NCBI RefSeq assembly: GCF_014643835.1
Contig: NZ_BMKD01000002.1
Coordinates: forward strand, 620,001-684,000
Reading direction: 5' to 3'
Length of the DNA: 64,000 nt
From: Mucilaginibacter rubeus
GTDB lineage: Bacteria > Bacteroidota > Bacteroidia > Sphingobacteriales > Sphingobacteriaceae
Part shown: piece after piece, positions 46,119 through 54,350 of the stretch
Numbering within the stretch: the stretch's first letter is position 1
How the letters are laid out: every line of letters starts with the position of its first letter
Translations under genes and position numbers: made by a program
The notes under the pieces: model-generated
Databases searched by the model: none
Told to the model about the DNA's origin: nothing
The model's input: only the letters and a program-made list of their open reading frames with translations

Positions 46119-46707
46119 TATCGGCATCATCCTATACGGAGCCGGAAACATATTTTCCCTAACTGCCGCTTTAGAGCGCTTAGGTATCCCCTATGGCTTT
46201 ATAAACAGCGAGGAGGATTTTGACAAGTACGACCGCTATATCATCCCCGGTGTCGGACATGCGGGCGCAGCCATGAATAAGCTTAAAGCTACCGGGCTTG
46301 TACCTTCCATCAAAGCGTTAAAAAAGCCCACCCTCGGTATTTGTGTAGGTATGCAATTGCTTACCTCTTACTCTGAAGAGGGCGACTCTAACCTGTTGGA
46401 TATCATACCGGTTAAAACTTTAAGGTTTAAAGATAGCGCCGATCATAAAGTGCCGCACACGGGCTGGAACAGGGTTTACCCTGAAAAGGACAACCCGCTA
46501 TTTGAAAATATACCGTCAGGTTCACATTTTTACTTTGTACATTCATACTTTATTGAGTATGATAAAGCATACACTTTATTAGCCTCCGATTACGGAAATC
46601 AATTTTCGGCATCAATTTGGCTTGATAATTTTTACGGCGTACAATTTCACCCCGAAAAGTCGGGCGTGTTTGGCGAAACATTGTTAACTAATTTCTCAAA
46701 AATATAA
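46039..46707 (+). CDS. hisH: Imidazole glycerol phosphate synthase glutaminase subunit with N-terminal extension
   Basis: HisH releases ammonia from glutamine for HisF. The class I amidotransferase triad is clear: Cys in TLGICVGMQLL, His and Glu in GVQFHPEKS. The usual start would be M-IGIIxYGAGN; here the phrase is IGIILYGAGN at residues 28-37, preceded by 27 extra residues (METPDQNNTSGTDKSLAEAP... then a run of five Gly). Those codons belong to a palindrome-ended cassette. No ATG, GTG or TTG lies at the native position, so the extended form is probably the only one made. hisA starts 5 nt after the stop. Confidence 0.92.
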   Translation: METPDQNNTSGTDKSLAEAPPSGGGGGIGIILYGAGNIFSLTAALERLGIPYGFINSEEDFDKYDRYIIPGVGHAGAAMNKLKATGLVPSIKALKKPTLGICVGMQLLTSYSEEGDSNLLDIIPVKTLRFKDSADHKVPHTGWNRVYPEKDNPLFENIPSGSHFYFVHSYFIEYDKAYTLLASDYGNQFSASIWLDNFYGVQFHPEKSGVFGETLLTNFSKI

Positions 46708-46712
46708 AGGAT

Positions 46713-47462
46713 ATGTACATTATTCCTGCCATTGACATTTTGAACAAGAAGGTTGTCCGTCTTCGTGAAGGCGACTACAAACAGGTAACCGAATACGATG
46801 TTACCCTTGAAGAAATGATTGAACGCTACCAGAGCAACGGCACCAACTTCATCCACATTATCGACCTTAACGGCGCAAAAAATGATTTCAGCAATCAGCA
46901 GTACCTGTTTGACGTGATCCGTAAAACTGATATGAAGGTACAGTATGGCGGTGGTATACGCAGCATCGAAAAAGTAAAAGAGCTGATAGATGCAGGCGTT
47001 CACCGCGTTATCGTTGGCACGCAGGCACTTACCAACCCTGATTTTTTACCAGATCTGAGCAAAGAGATCTGCGGCAAAGACAAATGCTCCGACCAGGTGG
47101 TAGTAGCCATCGACGTACTTGACGAGGTAATCAAATACTCAGGCTGGATGGAAAGCTCCCCCATCAAACTGATGGATTACGTTGATAAATGCCTGGCTTT
47201 AGGTTTCTTCCGTTTCCTTTGTACTGACATTAATAAGGACGGTAAATTGGGCGGTGCCGGCATTGAGCTATACGAAAAACTGCTTGACCATTCTCCATTC
47301 ATTAAACTGATCGCCTCAGGCGGCGTTAGTTCTATGAGCGATATCGAAAAGCTTAACCGCTTAAAAGTTGAGTCGGTAGTAGTTGGCAAAGCCATATATG
47401 AGGGCCATATCACCATTGAAAACGTGAAACACTGGAATTTGGACGCGCTGATATCGATATAA
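46713..47462 (+). CDS. hisA: ProFAR isomerase
   Basis: The 249-residue half-barrel-duplicated TIM enzyme opens the ribose ring of ProFAR. Catalytic Asp8 is in IPAIDILNKKVVRLREGDY, and the second Asp lies in FLCTDINKDGKLGG. The phosphate loops are IQYGGGIRS-like (VQYGGGIRSIEKVKEL) and LIASGGVSSMSDIEKL. It is flanked by two palindromic cassettes: the second begins one nucleotide after its stop codon. Confidence 0.97.
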   Translation: MYIIPAIDILNKKVVRLREGDYKQVTEYDVTLEEMIERYQSNGTNFIHIIDLNGAKNDFSNQQYLFDVIRKTDMKVQYGGGIRSIEKVKELIDAGVHRVIVGTQALTNPDFLPDLSKEICGKDKCSDQVVVAIDVLDEVIKYSGWMESSPIKLMDYVDKCLALGFFRFLCTDINKDGKLGGAGIELYEKLLDHSPFIKLIASGGVSSMSDIEKLNRLKVESVVVGKAIYEGHITIENVKHWNLDALISI

Positions 47463-47463
47463 T

Positions 47464-47892
47464 CGCCCCCTAACCCCCTAAAGGGGGAACAATAGTTTTA
47501 TAATGAAAAGAAAAATGTTTTTGGGAGCAGATCGATTAGTCTTTCAAAACGCAGAAGCACTTCGTTATAGAATGACAGTTGCCGAAGAGTTACTTTGGGA
47601 ACAATTAAAGGGTAAACGGTTGGGTGTAAAATTTCGAAGGCAGCATCCTTTAGGAATTTACATCGCTGATTTCTATTGTCACCAACATAAATTAATCATT
47701 GAATTGGATGGAAGTATTCATAATCTTCCTGATGTAATTCAAAATGATATTGTTAGACAAAACAACTTGGTTTCCGATGGACTTAAAGTATTGCGCTTTA
47801 CCAATGACCAGGTGCTTAATAATTTAGAAAAAGTATTGGAAAATATAAATACGCAAATCAAAAGCTCCCCCTTTAGGGGGCGGGGGGGGTTA
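47464..47892. mobile_element. Palindrome-ended cassette carrying a DUF559 endonuclease
   Basis: The left end (47464-47489) reads CGCCCCCTAACCCCCTAAAG then GGGGAACAA, one to two nucleotides after the hisA stop. The right end (47864-47889) reads GCTCCCCCTTTAGGGGGC followed by G8, and stops where HisF residue 2 begins. The ends are inverted relatives of each other. Between them lies a complete DUF559 reading frame. The nuclease plus terminal palindromes suggests a self-moving unit; this is inference. Confidence 0.6.
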
Positions 47893-48642
47893 GCCAAGCG
47901 AATCATCCCCTGTCTTGACGTTAAAGACGGTCGTACGGTAAAAGGTGTAAACTTTGTTGACTTGCGCGATGCCGGCGACCCGGTTGAGCTGGCCTGGAAT
48001 TACTCGAACCAGGGAGCCGACGAGTTGGTGTTTCTGGATATTACAGCAACCGTTGAACGCCGTAAAACTATGGTTGAACTGGTGAAAGCAGTAGCCAGGC
48101 AGATCAATATCCCATTCACCATTGGCGGCGGCATTAATGAAATTGCTGATGCCGATGCACTGCTCAATGCCGGAGCCGATAAAATCTCCATCAATTCGGC
48201 CGCGGTACGTAATCCTAAGCTGATAGATGAACTTGCTAATGCCTTCGGTGTTCAGTTTGTAGTAATAGCGGTTGATACCCGTAGCATTGGTGATAAAAAT
48301 ATAGTACACCTGAATGGTGGCAGGCTGCCAACCGAGCGCCAAACACTGGAGTGGATCCTGGAGGCTGAAAGCCGTGGTGCAGGCGAAATCCTGCTCACTT
48401 CTATGGATCATGATGGCACCAAAGGCGGCTTTGATAATGGTTTGCTGAAAACTGTTAATGATGCCGTGCATATCCCGGTGATAGCCTCGGGCGGTGCAGG
48501 CAAGGTTGAACACTTTGTTGATGTATTTGAGAAAACCAATGTGGATGCAGCACTGGCGGCTTCAGTGTTTCATTATGGTGAGATTTTGATACCGGATTTA
48601 AAGCGGATATTGCAAAGCAATAAAATAGAAGTTAGGATTTGA
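47503..48642 (+). CDS. hisF: DUF559 endonuclease domain fused to HisF cyclase
   Basis: The 379-residue protein has two parts. Residues 1-120 are a DUF559 (Vsr-like PD-(D/E)XK) domain: [28 protein letters not shown] and [15 protein letters not shown], with likely catalytic D56, E67 and D69. Residues 121-129 (SSPFRGRGG) are coded by a palindrome. From L130 on it is standard His[20 protein letters not shown] with the catalytic Asp at D139, [33 protein letters not shown] and [13 protein letters not shown]. HisF cyclises the product made with HisH ammonia. The native ATG is absent (GGG-TTA) and no alternative start is near, so a fusion protein is expected. Confidence 0.93.
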   Translation: MKRKMFLGADRLVFQNAEALRYRMTVAEELLWEQLKGKRLGVKFRRQHPLGIYIADFYCHQHKLIIELDGSIHNLPDVIQNDIVRQNNLVSDGLKVLRFTNDQVLNNLEKVLENINTQIKSSPFRGRGGLAKRIIPCLDVKDGRTVKGVNFVDLRDAGDPVELAWNYSNQGADELVFLDITATVERRKTMVELVKAVARQINIPFTIGGGINEIADADALLNAGADKISINSAAVRNPKLIDELANAFGVQFVVIAVDTRSIGDKNIVHLNGGRLPTERQTLEWILEAESRGAGEILLTSMDHDGTKGGFDNGLLKTVNDAVHIPVIASGGAGKVEHFVDVFEKTNVDAALAASVFHYGEILIPDLKRILQSNKIEVRI

Positions 48643-48667
48643 GACAACGCGGCGGCCTTGCGCGATT

Positions 48668-48760
48668 CCCTCCCTTGGAGGGTGTAGGGAGGGGTTTCAG
48701 CAACAGATGTACCCCCCTCCCTGCCATTGCACATTCCCAATACACCCCTCCCCAGGGAGG
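48668..48760. repeat. G/C-block palindrome between hisF and hisIE
   Basis: CCTCCCTTGGAGGGTGTA (48669-48686) is the inverted relative of TACACCCCTCCCCAGGGAGG (48741-48760). An inner pair, GTAGGGAGGGGT and ACCCCCCTCCCTGC, is nested within. It fills most of the 134-nt gap. It is of the same style as the cassette ends around hisH and hisF but does not enter a reading frame. Confidence 0.75.
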
Positions 48761-48776
48761 AAATTAAAAGAAAAGA

Positions 48777-49364
48777 ATGAATATAGATTTTGAAAAAACC
48801 GGCGGACTTGTCCCCGTAATTATACAGGACGAGCAAACTTTAGAGGTACTGATGCTGGGTTACATGAACCAGGAAGCTTATGATAAAACCGTTCAGGAAA
48901 ATATCGTTACTTTTTATTCCCGTACAAAAAACCGTTTATGGACTAAGGGGGAAACCAGCAGCAACTTCCTGCATGTAAAAAGCATCAGCATTGATTGCGA
49001 TAATGATACGCTGCTGATCAAAGTGAAAGCCGACGGCCCAACCTGTCATACAGGCTCACGCAGCTGCTTCAATACCGAATTTAATCAAAATTTTATCCTG
49101 GAGCTGGAAAATATCATTGCCGACAGATATACTAACCCGGTTGAAGGATCATATGTAAATAAACTTCGCAACAAAGGCCTTAACAAAATAGCCCAGAAAG
49201 TTGGTGAAGAAGGAGTTGAAACTGTTATCGCCGCCCTTGCCGAAACAGAAACCGACCTGATCAATGAATCATCAGACCTGGTTTTCCATCTATTGGTTCT
49301 GCTTCGTGAAAAAGGTTTAACACTGGAAACTATCGCTAAAAATTTAGAATCAAGACATAAGTAA
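48777..49364 (+). CDS. hisIE: Bifunctional phosphoribosyl-AMP cyclohydrolase/phosphoribosyl-ATP pyrophosphatase
   Basis: The 195-residue protein fuses HisI (residues 1-105) and HisE (about 110-195), which do steps two and three of the pathway. HisI shows [33 protein letters not shown], the metal motif [28 protein letters not shown]. HisE shows [28 protein letters not shown] and [15 protein letters not shown]. It is the last his gene; a palindromic word repeat follows. Confidence 0.97.
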   Translation: MNIDFEKTGGLVPVIIQDEQTLEVLMLGYMNQEAYDKTVQENIVTFYSRTKNRLWTKGETSSNFLHVKSISIDCDNDTLLIKVKADGPTCHTGSRSCFNTEFNQNFILELENIIADRYTNPVEGSYVNKLRNKGLNKIAQKVGEEGVETVIAALAETETDLINESSDLVFHLLVLLREKGLTLETIAKNLESRHK

Positions 49365-49365
49365 A

Positions 49366-49464
49366 TAGTTGGCAGTTTTGAGTTTGCAGCAGGCAGTTGG
49401 AGAGTTTTAACTAATATTGCAAAATACAAAACTATAAACTACCAACCGGCAACTGCAAACTGAA
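49366..49464. repeat. Palindrome (AGTTTGCAG words) after hisIE
   Basis: AGTTTGCAG (49381-49389) pairs with CTGCAAACT (49453-49461), with further imperfect pairing of GGCAGTTGGAGAGTTTT against AAAACTATAAACTACCAACC. It ends at the WD40 gene start codon and shares words with the hisG-hisD spacer. Confidence 0.75.
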
Positions 49465-50376
49465 ATGATCACCATCCAAAAAACAGCCGAGCTCACAGGC
49501 CATGCCAACCCAATATTCACGCTTGAGTTATCGCAAAAGCCGGGCATATTGTTTACGGGCGGAAATGATAAAGGACTGGTTGAATGGGGCTTGAATGATT
49601 TCACTTTTATTAAAGTGATGTTCCCGGTCAATGCATCTATTTATGCTATTCATTGTCCGGAGGGATATCCGCTAATGTTTGCGGGTTTGCGCAGCGGCGA
49701 AGTTCTGGTGTTTGATTTTATTCAGCAAAAATTGCTCAAACCTTTAAGGCACCACCGCAAGGCTATCTTCGATATCAAATCATCAGTTAAAAAAGATGAG
49801 TTATTAATAGCATCGGAAGATGGCACCGTATCTGTATGGAACCTTAAAACGCTTGAAATGGTGCACAGCATAACAGTATCCAGGGACACCGTTCGTTGTA
49901 TTGCCGTTTCGCCGGATCAAAAACAGGTGGCATTCGGTTGCCGGGATAATCACATCGCCATTTACGACCTGGAAGATTATACTATTATTAAAGCTCTTCA
50001 CGGCCATACTATGGCTGTTTTTGCGCTTGTCTACAGTCCCGATGGGAGTTACATCGCTTCCGGCTCAAGAGATGCACAGGTAAAGATTTGGGATAGCAGC
50101 AGTTATCATGAAATAAAAAATGTTCCTGCCCATTTATTTGCGGTGAACCATATTGCATTCCATCCCACCCTACCCTATTTTGCTACCGCCAGCATGGATA
50201 AAAGTATCAAGATTTGGGGATCGGACGATTTTAAACTCTACAAAAATATCAGCAGGGAAAAAGGCTATCCAGGCCATGTGTTATCTGTCAATAAATTAGC
50301 ATGGGGAACTCCCGACCAACTCCTTTCGGTAAGTGACGATAAAAAGATCATTTCATGGGAGATTAAATTTAGTTGA
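49465..50376 (+). CDS. WD40-repeat protein
   Basis: The 303-residue protein is a single beta-propeller of about seven WD40 repeats without a signal peptide, so it is cytoplasmic. Clear repeat ends are TGGNDKGLVEWGL, SEDGTVSVWNL, CRDNHIAIYDL, SGSRDAQVKIWD, TASMDKSIKIWG and SVSDDKKIISWEI, with GH dipeptides in LTGHANP, LHGHTMAVF and YPGHVLSV. Free-standing propellers usually serve as protein-binding platforms; no partner is evident. It follows the his operon after 100 nt of repeat. Confidence 0.93.
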   Translation: MITIQKTAELTGHANPIFTLELSQKPGILFTGGNDKGLVEWGLNDFTFIKVMFPVNASIYAIHCPEGYPLMFAGLRSGEVLVFDFIQQKLLKPLRHHRKAIFDIKSSVKKDELLIASEDGTVSVWNLKTLEMVHSITVSRDTVRCIAVSPDQKQVAFGCRDNHIAIYDLEDYTIIKALHGHTMAVFALVYSPDGSYIASGSRDAQVKIWDSSSYHEIKNVPAHLFAVNHIAFHPTLPYFATASMDKSIKIWGSDDFKLYKNISREKGYPGHVLSVNKLAWGTPDQLLSVSDDKKIISWEIKFS

Positions 50377-50468
50377 CATCCTTCTTTTTTTCAGGAAACT
50401 TGTCTTACCAAATTAAACTATCTTCCTTCCGTATGCCTTTACATTATTGGGGTAAATAAGGCATGGAG

Positions 50469-51233
50469 CTAATTAAAAAAACGCCTTATGCCGCACAGGT
50501 TATGGGTATATTTTTTTTGCTCCCGTGAGTATATACCATCTTCGTTAATAGTATCAATTTTAACCTTGCCCGATGCATGAATGATGTGCTCATTATTAAG
50601 TATAATACCCACGTGAGTTACCCTGCCTTCGGAATTATCAAAAAAAGCCAGATCGCCTAACCGTGCTTCCTTTATCGAATCAACCTTGATACCTTCTTTC
50701 ACCTGCATGCTTGCATCCCGCTTAATTCTGAGGCCTTTAAGTTTGTAAACCATTTGTGTAAAGCCCGAGCAATCAATACCAAAATGCGTTCGCCCGCCCC
50801 ACAAGTAAGGAGAGTTCAGAAATGCTTTAGCGGTGGCAGCAATATCTTCAGGCTCACCAATTTTACCAATTATTTCAAAACGTTCATGGCCAATGCGGCA
50901 TGAGGTCCCTTCTAAAAAAGCAAGCGAGCTGCCCGCCGGCAAATAAACAACACTATTGTCGCTCATTTTCCATGCCTGCGTAACCGGCTGGTAAGTGAGC
51001 TTTGAGGGATGGTTCCTGATATTTTTATACGCTACATGACCAAGCATAGCAAATTGCAAGCGGCCTATCCACCCGATATACCCATCCGCCTCGGCAATGA
51101 TCTTAACCCAGTTGTTTTGCCACTCAGTAATTTCAAACACTTCGCCAAATAGCAATTGCGATACCTGCTCACTCCGCTCACTGGGCTCGGCCCTTAGCGG
51201 GATTACAGCAAGATTACATATCCCGTACTCCAT
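50469..51233 (-). CDS. NlpC/P60 (C40) peptidoglycan peptidase with SH3 domains
   Basis: The 254-residue protein has bacterial SH3-like domains (residues 1-125; VIPLRAEPSERSEQVSQLLFGEVFEITE, NWVKIIAEADGYIGWI) and a C-terminal NlpC/P60 domain. The triad is Cys155 in FGIDCSGFTQM, His207 in RVTHVGIIL and His219 in HIIHASGKV. The family cuts gamma-D-Glu-diaminoacid bonds in the cell wall. No signal peptide is visible; cytoplasmic recycling enzymes of this layout exist. Converges with the WD40 gene. Confidence 0.93.
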   Translation of the reverse strand: MEYGICNLAVIPLRAEPSERSEQVSQLLFGEVFEITEWQNNWVKIIAEADGYIGWIGRLQFAMLGHVAYKNIRNHPSKLTYQPVTQAWKMSDNSVVYLPAGSSLAFLEGTSCRIGHERFEIIGKIGEPEDIAATAKAFLNSPYLWGGRTHFGIDCSGFTQMVYKLKGLRIKRDASMQVKEGIKVDSIKEARLGDLAFFDNSEGRVTHVGIILNNEHIIHASGKVKIDTINEDGIYSREQKKYTHNLCGIRRFFN

Positions 51234-51447
51234 AGTTCTGTAATGTCAAATAAACAAAAATCTGGCACGTATTTTTTAATCTATACGCGGTTAACATTTT
51301 AATATGATATTATTTAATAATTGGTATCAGTAACTTTTGGGGTAAAAGCTATACGATAATACAAAATATTTTTGAAATATTTAACCCAACAGAAATCTTC
51401 CGGCAATCCTTAATACTTAATTTATCACTCGCCGAATCATCGCTAAC

Positions 51448-51480
51448 TAAAAAGGGACATGCATTGCATATCCCTTTTTA
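51448..51480 (-). terminator. Terminator after ferredoxin gene
   Basis: TAAAAAGGGACATGC (51448-51462) pairs with GCATATCCCTTTTTA (51466-51480) with one mismatch. It begins 18 nt after the stop codon of the ferredoxin on the minus strand. Confidence 0.85.
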
Positions 51481-51498
51481 TATCCCTAAAATAATGTC

Positions 51499-51852
51499 CT
51501 ATTCGTTCATATGCAGCCACTCTTTTTTGGCAAGCAACTCTTCTTCGCTTTCGCGGATATCTTCGTCATCAACACAACAATCTACAGGGCAAACCGCAGC
51601 ACACTGGGGTTCATCATGGAAACCTACACATTCGGTACACTTATCGGGTACTATATAATAAATATCGTCAGATAATGCAGCTTGTGTTTCTTCGGCATTC
51701 AGGGTATTACCATCGCCAAAATCAATTATCCCTCTAAGGCCAGTCCCATCGCTGAAACGCCAGGCCGCTCCTGCATCATAAATAGCATTATTAGGGCATT
51801 CCGGTTCGCAGGCCCCGCAGTTTATGCATTCGTCGGTGATTTTAATCGCCAT
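51499..51852 (-). CDS. 4Fe-4S dicluster ferredoxin
   Basis: The 117-residue ferredoxin carries two clusters: CINCGACEPECPNNAIYD and CTECVGFHDEPQCAAVCPVDC. A 30-residue insertion lies between them. The C-terminal tail is acidic with DDEDIRESEEELLAKKEWLH. This Fdx type is widespread in Bacteroidota and donates electrons in central metabolism. It is divergent from the LuxC-like acyl-CoA reductase gene; TATATTTG on the minus strand (51913-51906) is its likely -7 element. Confidence 0.95.
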   Translation of the reverse strand: MAIKITDECINCGACEPECPNNAIYDAGAAWRFSDGTGLRGIIDFGDGNTLNAEETQAALSDDIYYIVPDKCTECVGFHDEPQCAAVCPVDCCVDDEDIRESEEELLAKKEWLHMNE

Positions 51853-51953
51853 ATTTCTAAATATCTAATAATCTCAATTAACTTTGCCTGCAAATTACAA
51901 GCGTACAAATATAACAAAAAAAGGCTTTAAGGGTTTAATCCCTTAACATATAT

Positions 51954-52979
51954 ATGTCAAAAATTAATCCAAAAAACTCAATAAATTCATTTTCGGAGTT
52001 AGGCAGGCAACTCCTGGCCCCCGATGCGGCATTAAGCGCACTCATTGAAAACGAACAATATCATAATGCCTGGTTTACGCCGGCAAGTGTTTCAGAAGCC
52101 GTTACAGCCATAGGCGCCATGCTTAACGTGGAAGATCTAACTACATGGCTTTCGAAATATGTGCTTGAAACAGGCAAACCTGCAAAAAACGTAGGGCTTA
52201 TACTGGCAGGCAACATCCCGCTGGTAGGGTTTCATGACGTGCTTTGTGTTATTGCTTCCGGCAACAAGGCGCTTATCAAAGCCTCATCACAGGATGCACG
52301 ACTCATCAAAGCTGTATTGGAAAAACTGGTAGCTATTGATCCTGCTTTTGCCGGCAGCTTTAACTTTGTTGACAGGCTGGAAGGTTTTGACGCCATCATA
52401 GCCACAGGCAGCAACAACAGCTCACGTTATTTTGATTATTACTTTGGCAAAGTGCCTAACATCATTCGTAAAAACCGTAACAGTATTGCCGTTTTAAGCG
52501 GCAAGGAAAGCGCTGCAGACTTATTTAGCCTGGGACATGATATTTTAGATTATTATGGCCTTGGCTGTCGTAACGTATCCAAAATACTGGTACCGGAGGG
52601 GTATGACTTTACTTTCTTTTTCGAATCGATAGAAGATCATAAAGCCATCATTAATCATCATAAATACAACAATAATTACGATTATAATAAATCCATTTAC
52701 CTGGTTAATGGTGATAAACATTTTGATAATGGTTTTTTGATGGTTAAAGAAGATGACAGGCTGACATCTCCGCTGTCAGTATTGTTTTTTAACTATTATC
52801 ATGACATGGCAGAGGCCGAAAATATCGTTGATCAGAATGCCGAAAATATCCAGTGTATAGTGAGCAAACTACCGCTGCAGGTTACAAGCCAGGTGGTAGG
52901 TTTTGGACAAAGCCAGCAACCCAAACTATGGGATTATGCCGACGGCGTGGATACGATGGAATTTTTGTCAAGTCTTTAA
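51954..52979 (+). CDS. LuxC-like acyl-CoA reductase
   Basis: The 341-residue protein belongs to the LuxC/acyl-CoA reductase family (PF05893), which reduces acyl-CoA to aldehyde with NADPH. NADPH-site motifs are VGLILAGNIPLVGFHDVLCVIASGN and ATGSNNSSRYFDYYFGKVPNIIRKNRNS. The catalytic Cys is in YYGLGCRNVSKILVP. No luciferase genes are near. It is a conserved Bacteroidota gene adjacent to this ferredoxin; co-function through electron transfer is only a suggestion. Confidence 0.9.
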   Translation: MSKINPKNSINSFSELGRQLLAPDAALSALIENEQYHNAWFTPASVSEAVTAIGAMLNVEDLTTWLSKYVLETGKPAKNVGLILAGNIPLVGFHDVLCVIASGNKALIKASSQDARLIKAVLEKLVAIDPAFAGSFNFVDRLEGFDAIIATGSNNSSRYFDYYFGKVPNIIRKNRNSIAVLSGKESAADLFSLGHDILDYYGLGCRNVSKILVPEGYDFTFFFESIEDHKAIINHHKYNNNYDYNKSIYLVNGDKHFDNGFLMVKEDDRLTSPLSVLFFNYYHDMAEAENIVDQNAENIQCIVSKLPLQVTSQVVGFGQSQQPKLWDYADGVDTMEFLSSL

Positions 52980-53001
52980 ATAAAATAAATACCTTTGGGA
53001 A

Positions 53002-53209
53002 GTAAGGTGAAAGGACAAAGGTAAAAGGCGAAAGGTTACTACCCTATTGTACTTGAACGACACCTTTTGCCTTTCAGCTTTAACCTTAAAAAAATGTATA
53101 TTATAAAAAAGTAAGGTAAAAGGCGAAAGGTTACTACCTTTTTCACCCCAAAAGGCACCTTTTGCCTTTTGCCTTTCAGCTTTAACCTTAAAAAAAATGT
53201 ATATCATAA
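53002..53209. repeat. Tandemly duplicated palindrome carrying a gene start
   Basis: Two units, 53002-53110 and 53111-53209, each run GTAAGG...AAAGGCGAAAGGTTACTACC, then TTTTGCCTTTCAGCTTTAAC, then CTT, an A-tract and ATGTATATYATAAAA. The first ATGTATAT (53094) is a broken copy that stops after six codons; the second (53197) is the start of the real gene. Each unit is itself an imperfect palindrome (AAAGGCGAAAGG against CCTTTTGCCTTT). Confidence 0.85.
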
Positions 53210-53400
53210 AAGTTAAAGGGGTTGCCAAAATACCCGATTATGTACAACTACGTGATGATAAGTTTACGCTGTTGGCTTATTTCAGGGTTGACAGACCGGA
53301 TAAATCGCTTGATAAGGTTGGATTAGGCGACAAGGCCGACGAGATCATGAATATTATCAAAGACCTGCCGTTTGGACAGATCTTAAAATTAGAGTTATAA
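53197..53400 (+). CDS. Small conserved-looking hypothetical protein upstream of ftsE
   Basis: The 67-residue protein begins MYIIKVKGVAKIPDYVQLRDDKFTLLAYFRVD and ends FGQILKLEL. It is soluble, probably an alpha/beta fold. I do not know a named family. It lies 4 nt before ftsE, so the two are co-transcribed. The duplicated start upstream shows recent rearrangement of its 5' end. Confidence 0.7.
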   Translation: MYIIKVKGVAKIPDYVQLRDDKFTLLAYFRVDRPDKSLDKVGLGDKADEIMNIIKDLPFGQILKLEL

Positions 53401-53404
53401 AACA

Positions 53405-54085
53405 ATGATTGGAAATTCTATAATAAAACTAAACAACGTTGATATTTTTCAACAGGCTCACCTGGTACTTTCAAACGTGAATTTACATGTTGATAAAGGT
53501 GATTTTGTGTGGCTGATAGGTCAGACAGGATCAGGGAAAAGCAGCCTGCTGAAAGTAATTTATGGCGACTTGGGGATTAAAGCGGGTACCGGTCATGCCT
53601 GTGGCTATGAATTAAGCAAGCTGCCCAGCCGCGACATTCCCTACCTGCGCCGTAAACTGGGTATAGTTTTCCAGGATTTTCAGTTGCTTACCGATCGTAC
53701 CATTGAGCAAAATCTCAACTTTGTAATGCGCGCCACCGGTTGGAACGATAAAAAACTGATTGCAGATAAAGCTCTTGATGTACTTGAAAAGGTTGGCCTG
53801 CGGTCAAAATTAAAGAAAATGCCTCACGAACTTTCAGGCGGCGAGCAGCAGCGTGTAGTTATAGCACGCGCCTTGCTTAATGACCCGGAAATAATCCTGG
53901 CCGATGAACCTACAGGCAACCTCGACCCTGAAACATCTGAAGAAATTGTACTCCTGCTCAAACAAATCAGCCAATCGGGCACTGCCGTACTGGTAGCCAC
54001 GCACGATTATCACATTATCCGCGCTTTTCCATCGCGTATTATCAAATGCGAGAACGGTAAGGTTTTGGAAGATGTGGAGATATGA
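53405..54085 (+). CDS. ftsE: FtsE-like ABC transporter ATPase
   Basis: The 226-residue ATPase fits FtsE, which with FtsX controls septal peptidoglycan hydrolases. Walker A is [14 protein letters not shown], the Q-loop [18 protein letters not shown], signature [15 protein letters not shown], Walker [15 protein letters not shown] and the H-loop [10 protein letters not shown]. No ftsX follows; in Bacteroidota ftsE and ftsX are often separate. A MacB/LolD-type ATPase is a less likely alternative. Confidence 0.88.
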   Translation: MIGNSIIKLNNVDIFQQAHLVLSNVNLHVDKGDFVWLIGQTGSGKSSLLKVIYGDLGIKAGTGHACGYELSKLPSRDIPYLRRKLGIVFQDFQLLTDRTIEQNLNFVMRATGWNDKKLIADKALDVLEKVGLRSKLKKMPHELSGGEQQRVVIARALLNDPEIILADEPTGNLDPETSEEIVLLLKQISQSGTAVLVATHDYHIIRAFPSRIIKCENGKVLEDVEI

Positions 54086-54098
54086 CCGCTGATCATTG

Positions 54099-54270
54099 AT
54101 GATTACGTTGATTTCGTTGACCTTTTAATTTAATGATTGAACTGATGTTTTAAATTCGCCGGCAAGTCAAAATCATGCCGGCTAATAGTCATAAACACTC
54201 TTCAAGTACAATAAACGAAATCAGCGCAATCAAAAACCAACGGTGACAAATCAACGGTTCGCCTGTCACC
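54099..54270. repeat. Repeat-rich spacer upstream of grpE
   Basis: Outer arms, GATTACGTTGATTTCGTTGA (54101-54120) and the inverted ATAAACGAAATCAGCGCAAT (54211-54230), match imperfectly. An inner hairpin is GCCGGCA (54158-54164) with TGCCGGC (54176-54182). A further hairpin, GGTGACA (54242-54248) with TGTCACC (54264-54270), follows and leads into CTTTCTT. No CIRCE heat-shock operator is present. Confidence 0.7.
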
Positions 54271-54350
54271 CTTTCTTAAAATCATTTCATGCTACTGACA
54301 GCTTGACTGGTTTACAGTTGTGGCAAGATACTTGATTGGCACTACTCGCT

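Noticed and set aside
47890-48513. A 207-codon minus-strand frame opposite hisF
   Set aside because: Its sequence is determined by the conserved HisF codons on the plus strand; no known family appears in it.
54242-54270. Hairpin before grpE as a CIRCE heat-shock operator
   Set aside because: The CIRCE sequence TTAGCACTC-N9-GAGTGCTAA is not present; the hairpin is GGTGACA/TGTCACC.
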